From Planctomycetota bacterium (GTDB lineage Bacteria > Planctomycetota > Phycisphaerae > FEN-1346): a stretch of 12,934 nucleotides of DNA. Both the position numbers and the translations under genes were made by a program. The stretch spans positions 1-12,934 of the forward strand of contig JAPLMO010000376.1 in NCBI GenBank assembly GCA_026386995.1, in the 5' to 3' direction. The notes under the pieces were generated by a model. It saw only the letters and a program-made list of their open reading frames with translations, was not told where the DNA came from and ran no database searches. Of this stretch, positions 1 to 6,640 are shown piece by piece (position 1 is the first letter of the stretch; each line of letters starts with the position of its first letter).

Positions 1-212
1 GAGGCGACAACCGCCCGCCGGATGCCCGCCCTGTCCATGCTCGCCAGGAGGCCCTCTACCGTCCCATCAAAGGTGGGCCGGGGCTCGAACCAGACGGCCG
101 CCGCTTTCAGCCTCGTGATTGCGGTCGCCGCCACCTTCTGCGGGAAGGCATGGGTGTGGACATCAAAGACAGGGTACGGCTGTGCATCGTCGACTATTCT
201 CTCTGGCGTCAT
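1..212 (-). CDS. Amidohydrolase family protein, N-terminal part (cut by window edge)
   Basis: The ATG is at 212-210 and the frame stays open to the window edge, giving about 70 residues. After a short lead, FDVHTHAFP at about residues 16-24 contains the HxH metal-binding motif on the first beta strand of amidohydrolase-2 (ACMSD-like, PF04909) TIM barrels. The later stretch SMDRAGIRRAVV matches the usual second-strand region of these enzymes, where a helix with a conserved Asp-x-x-Gly-Ile/Val pattern leads into a buried strand. Members hydrolyse or decarboxylate cyclic and aromatic substrates with a bound divalent metal, usually in the cytoplasm; the substrate cannot be told here. There is no strong ribosome binding site, only a weak purine run (GAAAGA) about 6 nt upstream. 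Repeat copy 1 ends 22 bp upstream of the start, so the promoter lies in or beyond the repeat. No signal peptide is seen. The family call is fairly safe; the specific function is unknown. Confidence 0.75.
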   Translation of the reverse strand, partial: MTPERIVDDAQPYPVFDVHTHAFPQKVAATAITRLKAAAVWFEPRPTFDGTVEGLLASMDRAGIRRAVVA

Positions 213-234
213 GGTGCGTCTTTCGTAAGAACCC

Positions 235-365
235 GGTGGTCCGTCAACTTTGATTATGTGGGTGCCACGGTTGCGCCGTTCAGCAACCGTGCCACCGTTT
301 GACGCAGAGCACGGCTGCACAAGGCGCAGCCGTGGCACCCGCAGATTCAATTGTGACGGACTACC
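235..365 (-). repeat. Structured intergenic repeat, family 1, copy 1 (about 131 bp)
   Basis: This is a short non-coding element with imperfect inverted ends: GGTGGTCCGTCA at 235-246 and TGACGGACTACC at 354-365. Inside, the arms 260-277 and 323-340 (GGGTGCCACGGYTGCGCC type) are inverse complements with one mismatch. Each half also folds alone, as 9-bp stems with short loops: CACGGTTGC with GCAACCGTG, and CACGGCTGC (310-318) with GCAGCCGTG (326-334). Copies 2 (1548-1671) and 3 (8322-8404) share the ends and the core. The element has no ORF of its own, so it looks like a MITE-like or REP-like element. On the minus strand its orientation matches copy 2. Confidence 0.85.
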
Positions 366-452
366 AGGCCGCCCGGCCGTGACCGCACCCGCCGTTCCAT
401 GCAGCGGGTTCAATATCAGTTAGCGGGTCGGCTTAGTCTTGGAGCACGGGCA

Positions 453-494
453 AAGTGGGTGAAAATCCCCACAGTTGGGGAATTTGACCCACCT
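453..494. promoter_or_regulatory. 42-bp dyad, candidate enhancer/activator binding site
   Basis: The 19-bp left arm (453-471, core GTGGGTGAAAATCCCCA) and right arm (476-494, core TGGGGAATTTGACCCAC) are inverse complements at 16 of 19 positions, around a 4-bp centre. The dyad centre lies about 128 bp upstream of the predicted start at 602, a usual distance for the upstream activating site of a sigma-54 enhancer-binding protein. A second short inverted repeat (GCAAGCC with GGCTTGC) and a perfect 10-bp palindrome, CGAAATTTCG at 544-553, lie between it and the promoter and may be further contact or DNA-bending sites. It resembles none of repeat families 1-3. An RNA hairpin role is possible only if transcription enters from further upstream. 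Confidence 0.55.
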
Positions 495-566
495 GCAAGC
501 CACTTTCTCGGCTTGCTTCCCAACAGAACTCGTAATATATAGCCGAAATTTCGCATTCTCAGGGCC

Positions 567-596
567 TTGACTGTTTGGCACGCGCCTTGCTACTAT
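567..596 (+). promoter_or_regulatory. Sigma-54 (-24/-12) promoter overlapping a sigma-70-like promoter
   Basis: TTGGCACGCGCCTTGCT at 575-591 matches the sigma-54 consensus YTGGCACG-N4-TTGCW at every fixed position. The invariant GG is at 577-578 and GC at 589-590, with the required 10 nt between. With C590 as -12, the start falls at about 602. Overlapping it, TTGACT (567-572), an 18-bp gap and TACTAT (591-596) form a fair housekeeping promoter with a start near 603. The two readings therefore predict the same 5' end. The nearest downstream signal on this strand is the terminator at 665-706; no gene follows. Confidence 0.75.
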
Positions 597-601
597 GATA
601 G

Positions 602-706
602 TCGAGTTGTAGTCAGTGTGGTGAACCAGGCTATGCCATGCGGGACGGTCCCGCGTGATTCAAACAGTGGCCGAATGTCCCCCCGTTCGGCCACTGCATT
701 TTTTTT
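602..706 (+). ncRNA. Predicted small RNA, about 105 nt, sigma-54 driven
   Basis: The call rests on a promoter with a predicted start at about 602, a strong intrinsic terminator ending in T8 at 699-706, and no credible reading frame between. The only frames lack a ribosome binding site and run through the terminator hairpin into antisense of lpxH. The predicted RNA has an unpaired 5' part of about 35 nt, then a 9-bp hairpin at 637-657 (CATGCGGGA, loop CGG, TCCCGCGTG, one G-U pair), a 7-nt linker, and the 11-bp terminator stem with a C-rich loop (TGTCCCCCCG). It lacks the GGAAG-type loop of SRP RNA and does not look like 6S RNA, tmRNA or RNase P. The layout resembles known sigma-54-dependent regulatory RNAs such as Qrr, CrcZ and GlmY in design, not in sequence. 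Targets are unknown. Its 3' end meets the stop codon of lpxH on the other strand. Confidence 0.6.
665..706 (+). terminator. Intrinsic terminator of the predicted small RNA
   Basis: CAGTGGCCGAA (665-675) pairs perfectly with TTCGGCCACTG (686-696) around a 10-nt loop. After CA comes an unbroken run of eight T at 699-706. On the minus strand the same stem is preceded by A8 and followed only by TTTG, so it can also stop the lpxH transcript, but less well. Confidence 0.85.
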
Positions 707-1433
707 ATCCCGCTTCGGACCCGCTGCGAAGTTCCCAACGCCCGTCCTCCTGGACAAGGTAACTCTCCGGCCCGGACCAGTCGCCGATCGTAAAGAGCAC
801 GGCCTCGCGGTCGCCGACCTGGAGCGTCCTTCGCCCGGGCTCGTGGCTGTGGCCGCAAACCAGGATGTCGGTCCCGCTCCGGAATTCCGCCGCGACGATC
901 TCCTCCTTCACGCGGACGGACCGGCGAGTCTTGCGGGCCGACAGCCACCGGTAGAACTCGGCCATCGCCTTCGCTACGAAGGCCGGGAGGAGAACGAAGG
1001 CCTTCTCGAACCCCGGCGAGCGGATCCACTCCTGGATGCGAAAGCCCAGGCCGGTCCGGCCCTCCAGGTAATCGCCGTGGCAAAGGCACACTCGCTGGGA
1101 CCCGACGGTCAGCCGATGCCCGGTCCGCCCGGGAACGACGCGAATGCCCGTGGCCTCCTCGAAACCGCGGCCCATGTAGAAGTCCCGGTTGCCCAGGAGG
1201 AAAAAGACCTTCGTCGTGCGGGCGGCCTCCGCCAGGGCCTGGAGCGCTTCGCGGTAATCCGGCAACCGCAGGTGCTTCGGGCCGATCCAATAGTCGAAGA
1301 GGTCGCCGAGGATGTAGATTTCGTCCGTGCGGGGCGCCTCGCGCCGGAGGAACCGAATCAGCCGCTCGGTCCGCGCGGGCTCCCGCGGCGTAAGGTGCAC
1401 GTCGGATAGAAACACTCGCCGCATAGGGTTCAT
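705..1433 (-). CDS. lpxH: UDP-2,3-diacylglucosamine diphosphatase (LpxH-type metallophosphoesterase)
   Basis: The 242-aa protein is close to the usual 240 aa. It carries all calcineurin-like metal motifs in order and in LpxH style: FLSDVHL (D11, H13), GDLFDYWIG (D44), GNRDF (N82-R83-D84), CHGD (H119) and CGHSH (H195, H197). LpxH is a peripheral inner-membrane Mn-dependent enzyme that cleaves UDP-2,3-diacylglucosamine to lipid X and UMP, the fourth step of lipid A synthesis. The hydrophobic stretch FVLLPAFVAKAMAEFYRWL at about 146-164 fits its lipid-binding lid. I chose ATG 1433; ATG 1424 (MRRVFLSD) is equally possible, as neither has a strong ribosome binding site. It lies downstream of the AsmA-like gene, separated by repeat copy 2. 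Its TAA stop overlaps the T-run of the convergent small-RNA terminator. A related metallophosphoesterase with another lipid substrate cannot be ruled out, but the motif set favours LpxH. Confidence 0.85.
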   Translation of the reverse strand: MNPMRRVFLSDVHLTPREPARTERLIRFLRREAPRTDEIYILGDLFDYWIGPKHLRLPDYREALQALAEAARTTKVFFLLGNRDFYMGRGFEEATGIRVVPGRTGHRLTVGSQRVCLCHGDYLEGRTGLGFRIQEWIRSPGFEKAFVLLPAFVAKAMAEFYRWLSARKTRRSVRVKEEIVAAEFRSGTDILVCGHSHEPGRRTLQVGDREAVLFTIGDWSGPESYLVQEDGRWELRSGSEAG

Positions 1434-1547
1434 GCCCTGACCAGAATGACCCGCCGCCCGTACCCCGTTTTCGAGCCCGTAGCCGCGTTTTTCGCGCGGT
1501 GCGTCCGGAGACCCGCCGCGCGAAGGCTTATGTTGCGTTGCAGGTAG

Positions 1548-1671
1548 TAGTGCGTCAACTTTAATTATGTGGGTGCCACGGCTGCGCAGTTTGCAGCCGT
1601 GCGTCCCCGCCGCCGACCACGGCTGCACAAGGCGCAGCCGTGGCACCCACAGATTTAGTCCTGACAGGCTA
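1548..1671 (-). repeat. Structured intergenic repeat, family 1, copy 2 (about 124 bp)
   Basis: It fills much of the gap between the AsmA-like gene and lpxH. The ends TAGTGCGTCA (1548-1557) and TGACAGGCTA (1662-1671) are imperfect inverted repeats. The core holds the same alternating GGGTGCCACGGCTGC / GCAGCCGTGGCACCC arms as copy 1. Read on the minus strand it begins 6 bp past the TAG stop of the AsmA-like gene (1680-1678). TAGTAGT occurs at 1545-1551 just at the left end and at 1670-1676 at the right end, which may be a target duplication or part of the inverted ends. The left end carries an outward TTGACG on the minus strand that could act as a -35 element toward lpxH. Confidence 0.85.
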
Positions 1672-1677
1672 GTAGTA

Positions 1678-4600
1678 CTACTTCGCCTTGGCGGCGGTCG
1701 CCTCGCGCTGGCGCTGTTCGCGCACAAGGCCGACAAGTTCCCGCAGCGGGGCGGTCAGACCCGACAAGGTCCGCACCTCGACCTGCGGCTCGGCCAGCGT
1801 GCCGCTGACGATAACCACCGCCAGTTCCTTGCGGATGCCTTCCGCCAGTTCCGCGAGCGCCGGGATCAGCGGGTCGTCGTTCCGTTTGCCCAGCATGAAC
1901 GTCATGTCAAGTTTGCCGTCGGGCTCCATGATGCCGGTGCCGTAGAGGCTGACGGCTTGCCCCTCGAGGCGGATGTCGCCCAGGTAGAGCCGCTTGCCGC
2001 GCACGAAGTACAGCACTCGCCCTTTCTCGAATGCCGCCTGGTCGGCCGGCGCCAGCCGCAGGGCGTTCATCACGCGTACCAGCGGGGGAAGTTCGTAGAG
2101 TTTGGCGTCGGTCACGTCGGCGTAACCCGAGGCCTCGACGGCCTGGGCGTCCGGCCCCTTTGCCCAGAGGCCCAGCGTGGCCCGCATCTTGCCGCCCGAC
2201 ATGTTGTGCTCCAGGCGGAACCCTTCTCGCAGGAGCCGCTCGAAGTCCACGCCGGCCGCCGTCATGCTCATCGCGTACCGCGTGGTCGGCTCCAGGCGTA
2301 TGGACGCGAACCCCTCCAGTCGCCCGCCGTAGAACTCGCCCTCGACGTTCTTGATTGAGACGGTGTTGGCCGACGCGGACTTCTCGATCACCAGCCGCGT
2401 CTCCGAGATGTCCTTGTCGGCGATCTTTCCCTGCTGGATGCGCATCTTGCCTTGGATGGCCACCTTGTCGGCGGCCCAGCGGCCGTCGAGTTCGGCCGTG
2501 CCTACCACGCCGGAGACCTTCACGCCGAGCGTGGCCCCCACCTCGTCCAGGATCGCGGTCCCGGACCACACCGCCTCGGCGCCCTCGGGCCCCGTGGACC
2601 GGAACCTCAGCCGCGTGATATTGAGGTCCACGCGCCCGGTCGGATGGACGATGTCGAATGCCTTCCGGAACGGGCCCGGCAGCGCGTCGCGTAATGGGCC
2701 TTCCATGCGGAGGCCCTTCGTGCGGATCGTCAGGTCAAGGTCGGGGCCTTCCTTGCCGTAGGCGATGCGGCCGCCCACGCCGAATTCCGCAAGGCCGGCC
2801 CGCGCCTTTATGTCGTGCAGAAGCACCTCGCTGCCCTGGAATTCCAACTGCCCGGTCACGTGCTCCAGCGGATACGGGAACACGTCCAGGGTCGCCTGGG
2901 CGTCGCGGGCCGTCACCCAGACGTGGTGGCGGATCGTCTCGTCGGGTCCGAAGGCCTTCTCGAGGTGCGCCAGGACGTCCACCCGGCCGCACGGCGAAAG
3001 GTGGCTCCAGACGGTCCGCATCTCCGGCCCGAGCGCCCCGCGCAGGGGCTCGCCGAGCACCACGTCGGTCCCGTTCAGCGTCAGGTCCATCGCGTAGTCG
3101 TCCGGCTTCTGCTCGATCCAGCCTCGGGCCTCGATCCGCGCGCCGCTGTTGTACCCGACGAGCGAATCGATGCGGCAGGTGCCCTTGGACAGGCGCAGCC
3201 GCCCCGTCATCTGCTCGGCCTGGAACGGGAACGGCTCGTAAATCATCCGCACCCCGCGCATGCGGATGTCCAGATCGTAGTCCAGCGGTGAACCGGCCTC
3301 GGCGCCCGAGGTCACGGCGCCTTCGATGTCGGCCACCCCCGAAAGGTGAAACGCCTCCAGGGTCGCCCGGTCGCGCTCGGGCAGCGCCTGCCGCAGGTCG
3401 TCGTCCAGCGACACGTCGCGGCCCGAGACCTTCAACTTGACCTGCTCGGGTGCGCCGTCCTGCGGCGTCAGGACTTCGCCGGATATCGTCACCGTCGCCG
3501 GGCCGTGCCGGCCGCGCACGTCGAGAATCTCGGTCCGGTCGGACCAGATGTTCACCTCGCCCGTCGTCTCGGTCAGGAGGTACGGGAACTGCACCGCCTT
3601 GAACTGGCAGTTCAGAAACGCCAGGTGGACGGCGACCTCTGGCGGGGTGTTGGCGCGCGGCGGCTGGTAGACGGCCACGTCGGCATCGGCCGTGCCGCTC
3701 GGCGCGTACTGGTCGTAGATGTTCCGCTGCTCCGGCCTCAGGGCCGCCCGCAGATCTTCGTCCAGTGCGAGGCGGCTGGCGTGGATCTGCATCTGCGCTT
3801 CCATCGTCGGGCCGGGATTCTTCACCCACCCTTCCAGGCGCACGACCGCCTGGCCGTGGCGGCCTTCCAGATCCCGAGTCTCGAAGCCTTCCGGGCCGAA
3901 CTGCACCGTCCCGTGCATGCGATCCAGCGGGTACGGAAACTCGGCGTACGTCATCTCGACGTCGCGGCAGGCCGCCGTCCCCGAGACATCCAGCGGCGCG
4001 TCGGGGTCGGGCCGGCGGGCGCGCAGCGCCACGTCGACCTGTCCGCGCGGCCGGTAGGTCGTGTAGAGGGCCTCCATTTGCGGCGCCACGCCAACCAGCA
4101 ACTCGCGGGAACCTTCGAAGTCCACGTGGTCCGCCTGGACCGAGAGGTCCATCACAAGGTGCGGCTGGTCGAAGCCGCTGACTTCGCCGTCCAGGCGCAT
4201 CGGCGTTCCGTTCACCAGGCCCTGGATGCCCGACAGTTGCAGGCGCGACGCCGACGAGAACGAGCACCGCCCCGTGAGGTTCTCAAAGCGGTACTTCAGC
4301 CCCTTGTACTCGTGCGTGAAACTGACGCCCGTCAGGTCCGCCGCAAGGTGATAACCTTCCTTCTCGTCGAAGAGGATCTTGACGTTGACGGAGTTGCCCG
4401 CCCCTGTCAGTTCGAAGCGGTCCCAGATGCGCTGGGCCTCGGGCGGCAGGCTGCGGTACAGTTCCTCGTTCAGCACCACGTTGGAGGCCTGCCCTTCGAA
4501 CTTCAGCGACCCGGTCCGCGCGTCGATCAGGCCCGATGCGACGGCTAACTGGACCGTCTGGCTCTTGACGTCGGTCTGGAAGCGGAACATGTCGGGGTCC

Positions 4601-5250
4601 GTCTCGCTCGGCATAAGCAGCCCCGACACGATCATCTGGTGCGAGTAGACCGTCTCGCCGCCGATGCGGCGCTCGATCTTGAGCATGCCCTCTTCCATCG
4701 CCACCACGGGGCGCATCTTGATGCCCGCCTCCAGCGGCCGCGTGCGAGCCAGGGCCTGGAAGTTCCACTTCGCCTCGTTCCACAAAATCAGGTTGATCTG
4801 CGGCCGGTGAACGACGATCTCCGTCACCTGCGGCGACAGAAGCAGCAGCGACAGCGGCGTGATCCGCAGGTCCACCTGCTGCGCAACCAGCAGCGGTTCA
4901 TCCTTCGGCGGCGGCGGGAGGATTCCCAACTTCTCCGACGACGGAATGATCCGCAAGTTCTTCAGCACCAGGCCCTCGCTCCAGGTGAACGTGGCGTGGC
5001 TGATGCGGACGTCGGTCCCGAGCAGGTCTTCCAGGTAACCTTCGGCGAACGCCTCAACGCGGGCGTCGCTGGTCAGGTACAAATACGCCCCCGCGAGGGC
5101 CGCAACCGCCACGAGCGCGCAGAGCACTACGATGCGCCGGCGACGGTGGCCACGCGCGCGGGCCTCGCGGCGGTCCTCGTCCACCGGATGGGCCCAGTGG
5201 GCTGGATGCTCGCGCCGCTGCTGGTCTTCGTTCGGCGACGATTCCGGCAC
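1678..5250 (-). CDS. AsmA/YhdP-like giant envelope protein with six internal repeats
   Basis: The GTG start at 5250 has an excellent ribosome binding site (GAGGAGG, 6 nt spacing), giving 1190 aa; a Cys-rich extension to ATG 5289 is rejected. The order is a basic cytoplasmic N-terminus of about 39 residues, one transmembrane helix at about 40-59 (IVVLCALVAVAALAGAYLYL), then a long beta-rich periplasmic part. A motif of the form LxExLRxALxPExRxI...PxGxVDV recurs at about residues 260, 381, 496, 615, 732 and 849. A second motif, FPYPLxxxTGxxxF, recurs at about 318, 438, 555, 674 and 791. Together they show tandem units of about 118 aa. The C-terminal 200 residues (VMNALRL...GTGIMEPDGKLDMTF) look like the AsmA C-terminal region. 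Known AsmA-clan proteins (TamB, YhdP, YdbH) are inner-membrane-anchored bridges thought to carry phospholipid to the outer membrane; the same role here is inferred. The gene lies between a glycosyltransferase and lpxH. Confidence 0.8.
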   Translation of the reverse strand: MPESSPNEDQQRREHPAHWAHPVDEDRREARARGHRRRRIVVLCALVAVAALAGAYLYLTSDARVEAFAEGYLEDLLGTDVRISHATFTWSEGLVLKNLRIIPSSEKLGILPPPPKDEPLLVAQQVDLRITPLSLLLLSPQVTEIVVHRPQINLILWNEAKWNFQALARTRPLEAGIKMRPVVAMEEGMLKIERRIGGETVYSHQMIVSGLLMPSETDPDMFRFQTDVKSQTVQLAVASGLIDARTGSLKFEGQASNVVLNEELYRSLPPEAQRIWDRFELTGAGNSVNVKILFDEKEGYHLAADLTGVSFTHEYKGLKYRFENLTGRCSFSSASRLQLSGIQGLVNGTPMRLDGEVSGFDQPHLVMDLSVQADHVDFEGSRELLVGVAPQMEALYTTYRPRGQVDVALRARRPDPDAPLDVSGTAACRDVEMTYAEFPYPLDRMHGTVQFGPEGFETRDLEGRHGQAVVRLEGWVKNPGPTMEAQMQIHASRLALDEDLRAALRPEQRNIYDQYAPSGTADADVAVYQPPRANTPPEVAVHLAFLNCQFKAVQFPYLLTETTGEVNIWSDRTEILDVRGRHGPATVTISGEVLTPQDGAPEQVKLKVSGRDVSLDDDLRQALPERDRATLEAFHLSGVADIEGAVTSGAEAGSPLDYDLDIRMRGVRMIYEPFPFQAEQMTGRLRLSKGTCRIDSLVGYNSGARIEARGWIEQKPDDYAMDLTLNGTDVVLGEPLRGALGPEMRTVWSHLSPCGRVDVLAHLEKAFGPDETIRHHVWVTARDAQATLDVFPYPLEHVTGQLEFQGSEVLLHDIKARAGLAEFGVGGRIAYGKEGPDLDLTIRTKGLRMEGPLRDALPGPFRKAFDIVHPTGRVDLNITRLRFRSTGPEGAEAVWSGTAILDEVGATLGVKVSGVVGTAELDGRWAADKVAIQGKMRIQQGKIADKDISETRLVIEKSASANTVSIKNVEGEFYGGRLEGFASIRLEPTTRYAMSMTAAGVDFERLLREGFRLEHNMSGGKMRATLGLWAKGPDAQAVEASGYADVTDAKLYELPPLVRVMNALRLAPADQAAFEKGRVLYFVRGKRLYLGDIRLEGQAVSLYGTGIMEPDGKLDMTFMLGKRNDDPLIPALAELAEGIRKELAVVIVSGTLAEPQVEVRTLSGLTAPLRELVGLVREQRQREATAAKAK

Positions 5251-5282
5251 GCACGACCTCCTCAGGCAAACACAACAACACG

Positions 5283-5300
5283 CGCCCATTAAAATGGGCG
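5283..5300 (-). other. Hairpin directly after the glycosyltransferase stop codon
   Basis: CGCCCAT (5283-5289) and ATGGGCG (5294-5300) form a perfect 7-bp stem with a 4-nt loop, one base after the TAG stop at 5304-5302. On the minus strand it is followed by a T/G-rich stretch (CGTGTTGTTGTGTTTGCC) rather than a pure T run, then by the ribosome binding site of the AsmA-like gene. It may be a weak terminator, or a stem that changes the relative amounts of the two products within one transcript. Confidence 0.4.
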
Positions 5301-5301
5301 G

Positions 5302-6630
5302 CTAACCAGGCTGCCTTTCAGCGCTACGGCGCTGTTCGTCGCTCGGCCGCGTGATGATCGCCGCCAGCCCGGCGCCCCCCAGGATGGCCAGCACCGGGGC
5401 CACGGGCAGCCGGTCCTCGACGCCCCCCGCCAGCACCGCCCCGGCGATCGTCACATACACGGGCGCCGCCAAAAGCCAGACCAGCACGGCCGCCCGCTGC
5501 CGGAGCGTCCAGGCGCCAACCAGCGCCAGCGCCCCCGCCGGCAGAAGGCTGGTGTAGCCGGCCACAGGAGGCAGCGGCAGGCCGCTCGGCTCGCGGGCCG
5601 GCCACGGACTCCAGATTCCCGCCGCACGGGAAGCGACGCATTTCATCCAGCACGCCGGATCGTCTGCTATCTGGCCCAGGCCCTCTTTGAGATAGAGCAG
5701 GTCTGCGCCCACCTCATCAAGTCCTTGCGCGTCGCGGGCCATTTCCCGTTCCACCGGAAAGCCGCACGTACATTTCATTTGGGTCCCGGCAAAAAGCCGG
5801 TGACCCGCATCGGTCGCAAGAACAGGCGCCCCGACCGTTACGGCGTTCCGCACGACCCACGGAGACAGTGCCGCCACCAGCACCGCCAGCCCGACGGCCC
5901 ACCCGGCCAGGTAACGTTTGCGCCCGGGCGCAAGAACCGCCACCGCGCCAACCATGATCGGCAGGCCGGCCATCCGCCAATCCAGATACACGGCGGCGGC
6001 CGCAAACAGGCCCGCCAGCGCGGCCCACGGCCATGCCCGGCGGCACTGCTTTGCGGCGTCGATGAATTTCAGGCCCGTCCACGCCAGCGCCACAAGCACA
6101 AGGCCCAGCGGCACGAGCGGCAGTAGCAACGCACAGGCGTAAACCTGATACGGATCGAACACCAGGAGCGCCGCGGCCGCGGCGGCCGCCCACATTCCCG
6201 CCAGACGCCACGCCAAGTACGCCGCCAGGGCCATCGCAACCGCCCCGATGACCGACTGGGCGGCCGTCAGGAGCCGGATCCCCTGCTCCGCCGTCCGCAG
6301 GGCCTCCGCCACCATCACCGGGTACCCCGGCGTGCGGTCGGCCAGGCGCTGAGAGGCCTGCGTCTCGGCCCCCGGACCGGCGCCCTCGAACGACAAGACA
6401 AACCCTTCGCCGGCGGCCAGAGACCGCGCGATCCGAAGGTTCGCCCATGCATCGGGCGTCGGGGCGGCCCGACCTTCGGGCATCACAAAGATCATCGCCA
6501 GCCGCACCGTCAGGCCCAGCGCTATCAGGGCAACCAGCAGCATCCTGGCCCGGCGCGCGGCAGCGGCCGAAAGGTCGCGCACTTCGACCTTGTCGCCAGC
6601 GCCGCGATCCCCCACCCCTTGATTGCTCAT
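5302..6630 (-). CDS. GT-C membrane glycosyltransferase (PMT/ArnT-like, GT39/GT83 type)
   Basis: From ATG 6630 the protein is 442 aa, with a first membrane helix at about 30-50 (LLVALIALGLTVRLAMIFVM) and roughly ten further hydrophobic segments. The first periplasmic loop has the family pattern: an acidic residue in PDAWANLRIARSLAAGEGF followed by RTPGYPVMVA, which corresponds to the catalytic Asp region and the R-x-P-G-Y-P motif of ArnT-like enzymes. SPWVVRNAVTVGAPV with a following LFAGT matches the conserved PW-x-x-RN...G...GN region. Such enzymes move a sugar from a polyprenyl-phosphate donor to protein, lipid A or glycan on the outer face of the inner membrane; the acceptor is unknown. 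There is no ribosome binding site before ATG 6630 or ATG 6642, and a promoter lies only a few bases upstream, so leaderless translation is possible. It heads the envelope block read toward the AsmA-like gene and lpxH. Confidence 0.75.
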   Translation of the reverse strand: MSNQGVGDRGAGDKVEVRDLSAAAARRARMLLVALIALGLTVRLAMIFVMPEGRAAPTPDAWANLRIARSLAAGEGFVLSFEGAGPGAETQASQRLADRTPGYPVMVAEALRTAEQGIRLLTAAQSVIGAVAMALAAYLAWRLAGMWAAAAAAALLVFDPYQVYACALLLPLVPLGLVLVALAWTGLKFIDAAKQCRRAWPWAALAGLFAAAAVYLDWRMAGLPIMVGAVAVLAPGRKRYLAGWAVGLAVLVAALSPWVVRNAVTVGAPVLATDAGHRLFAGTQMKCTCGFPVEREMARDAQGLDEVGADLLYLKEGLGQIADDPACWMKCVASRAAGIWSPWPAREPSGLPLPPVAGYTSLLPAGALALVGAWTLRQRAAVLVWLLAAPVYVTIAGAVLAGGVEDRLPVAPVLAILGGAGLAAIITRPSDEQRRSAERQPG

Positions 6631-6640
6631 ACGGGAGCGC

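Noticed and set aside
453..494. Cobalamin-riboswitch-like string GGGTGAAAATCCCC
   Set aside because: It resembles the GGTGAAAATCC part of that riboswitch, but there is no B12 box (GCCACTG) and no cobalamin or transport gene follows. The symmetry is explained by a DNA dyad.
602..706. SRP (4.5S) RNA
   Set aside because: GTGGTGAACCAGG at about 617-630 looks like part of some SRP RNAs, but the conserved GGAAG-type loop and asymmetric internal loop are missing.
567..1409. Long plus-strand reading frame across the small RNA and lpxH
   Set aside because: It runs through a strong terminator hairpin and is antisense to a gene with complete LpxH motifs; it has no ribosome binding site and a composition typical of a GC-rich shadow frame.
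1434..1736. N-terminal extension of lpxH through repeat copy 2
   Set aside because: The extra residues (NLWVPRLRLVQPWSAAGTHGC) are a translation of the repeat itself, which is open in several frames. The same string appears in copy 3 and would give spurious proteins.
2735..4267. Large Arg/Pro/Gly-rich frames antiparallel or shifted to the AsmA-like gene
   Set aside because: Shadow frames typical of high GC; no motifs, and the real frame shows domain repeats.
5251..5289. Cys-rich N-terminus of the AsmA-like protein (MGACCCVC) or a lipobox
   Set aside because: The ribosome binding site GAGGAGG lies inside this stretch with ideal spacing to GTG 5250, and the ATG sits in a hairpin loop region without a ribosome binding site.
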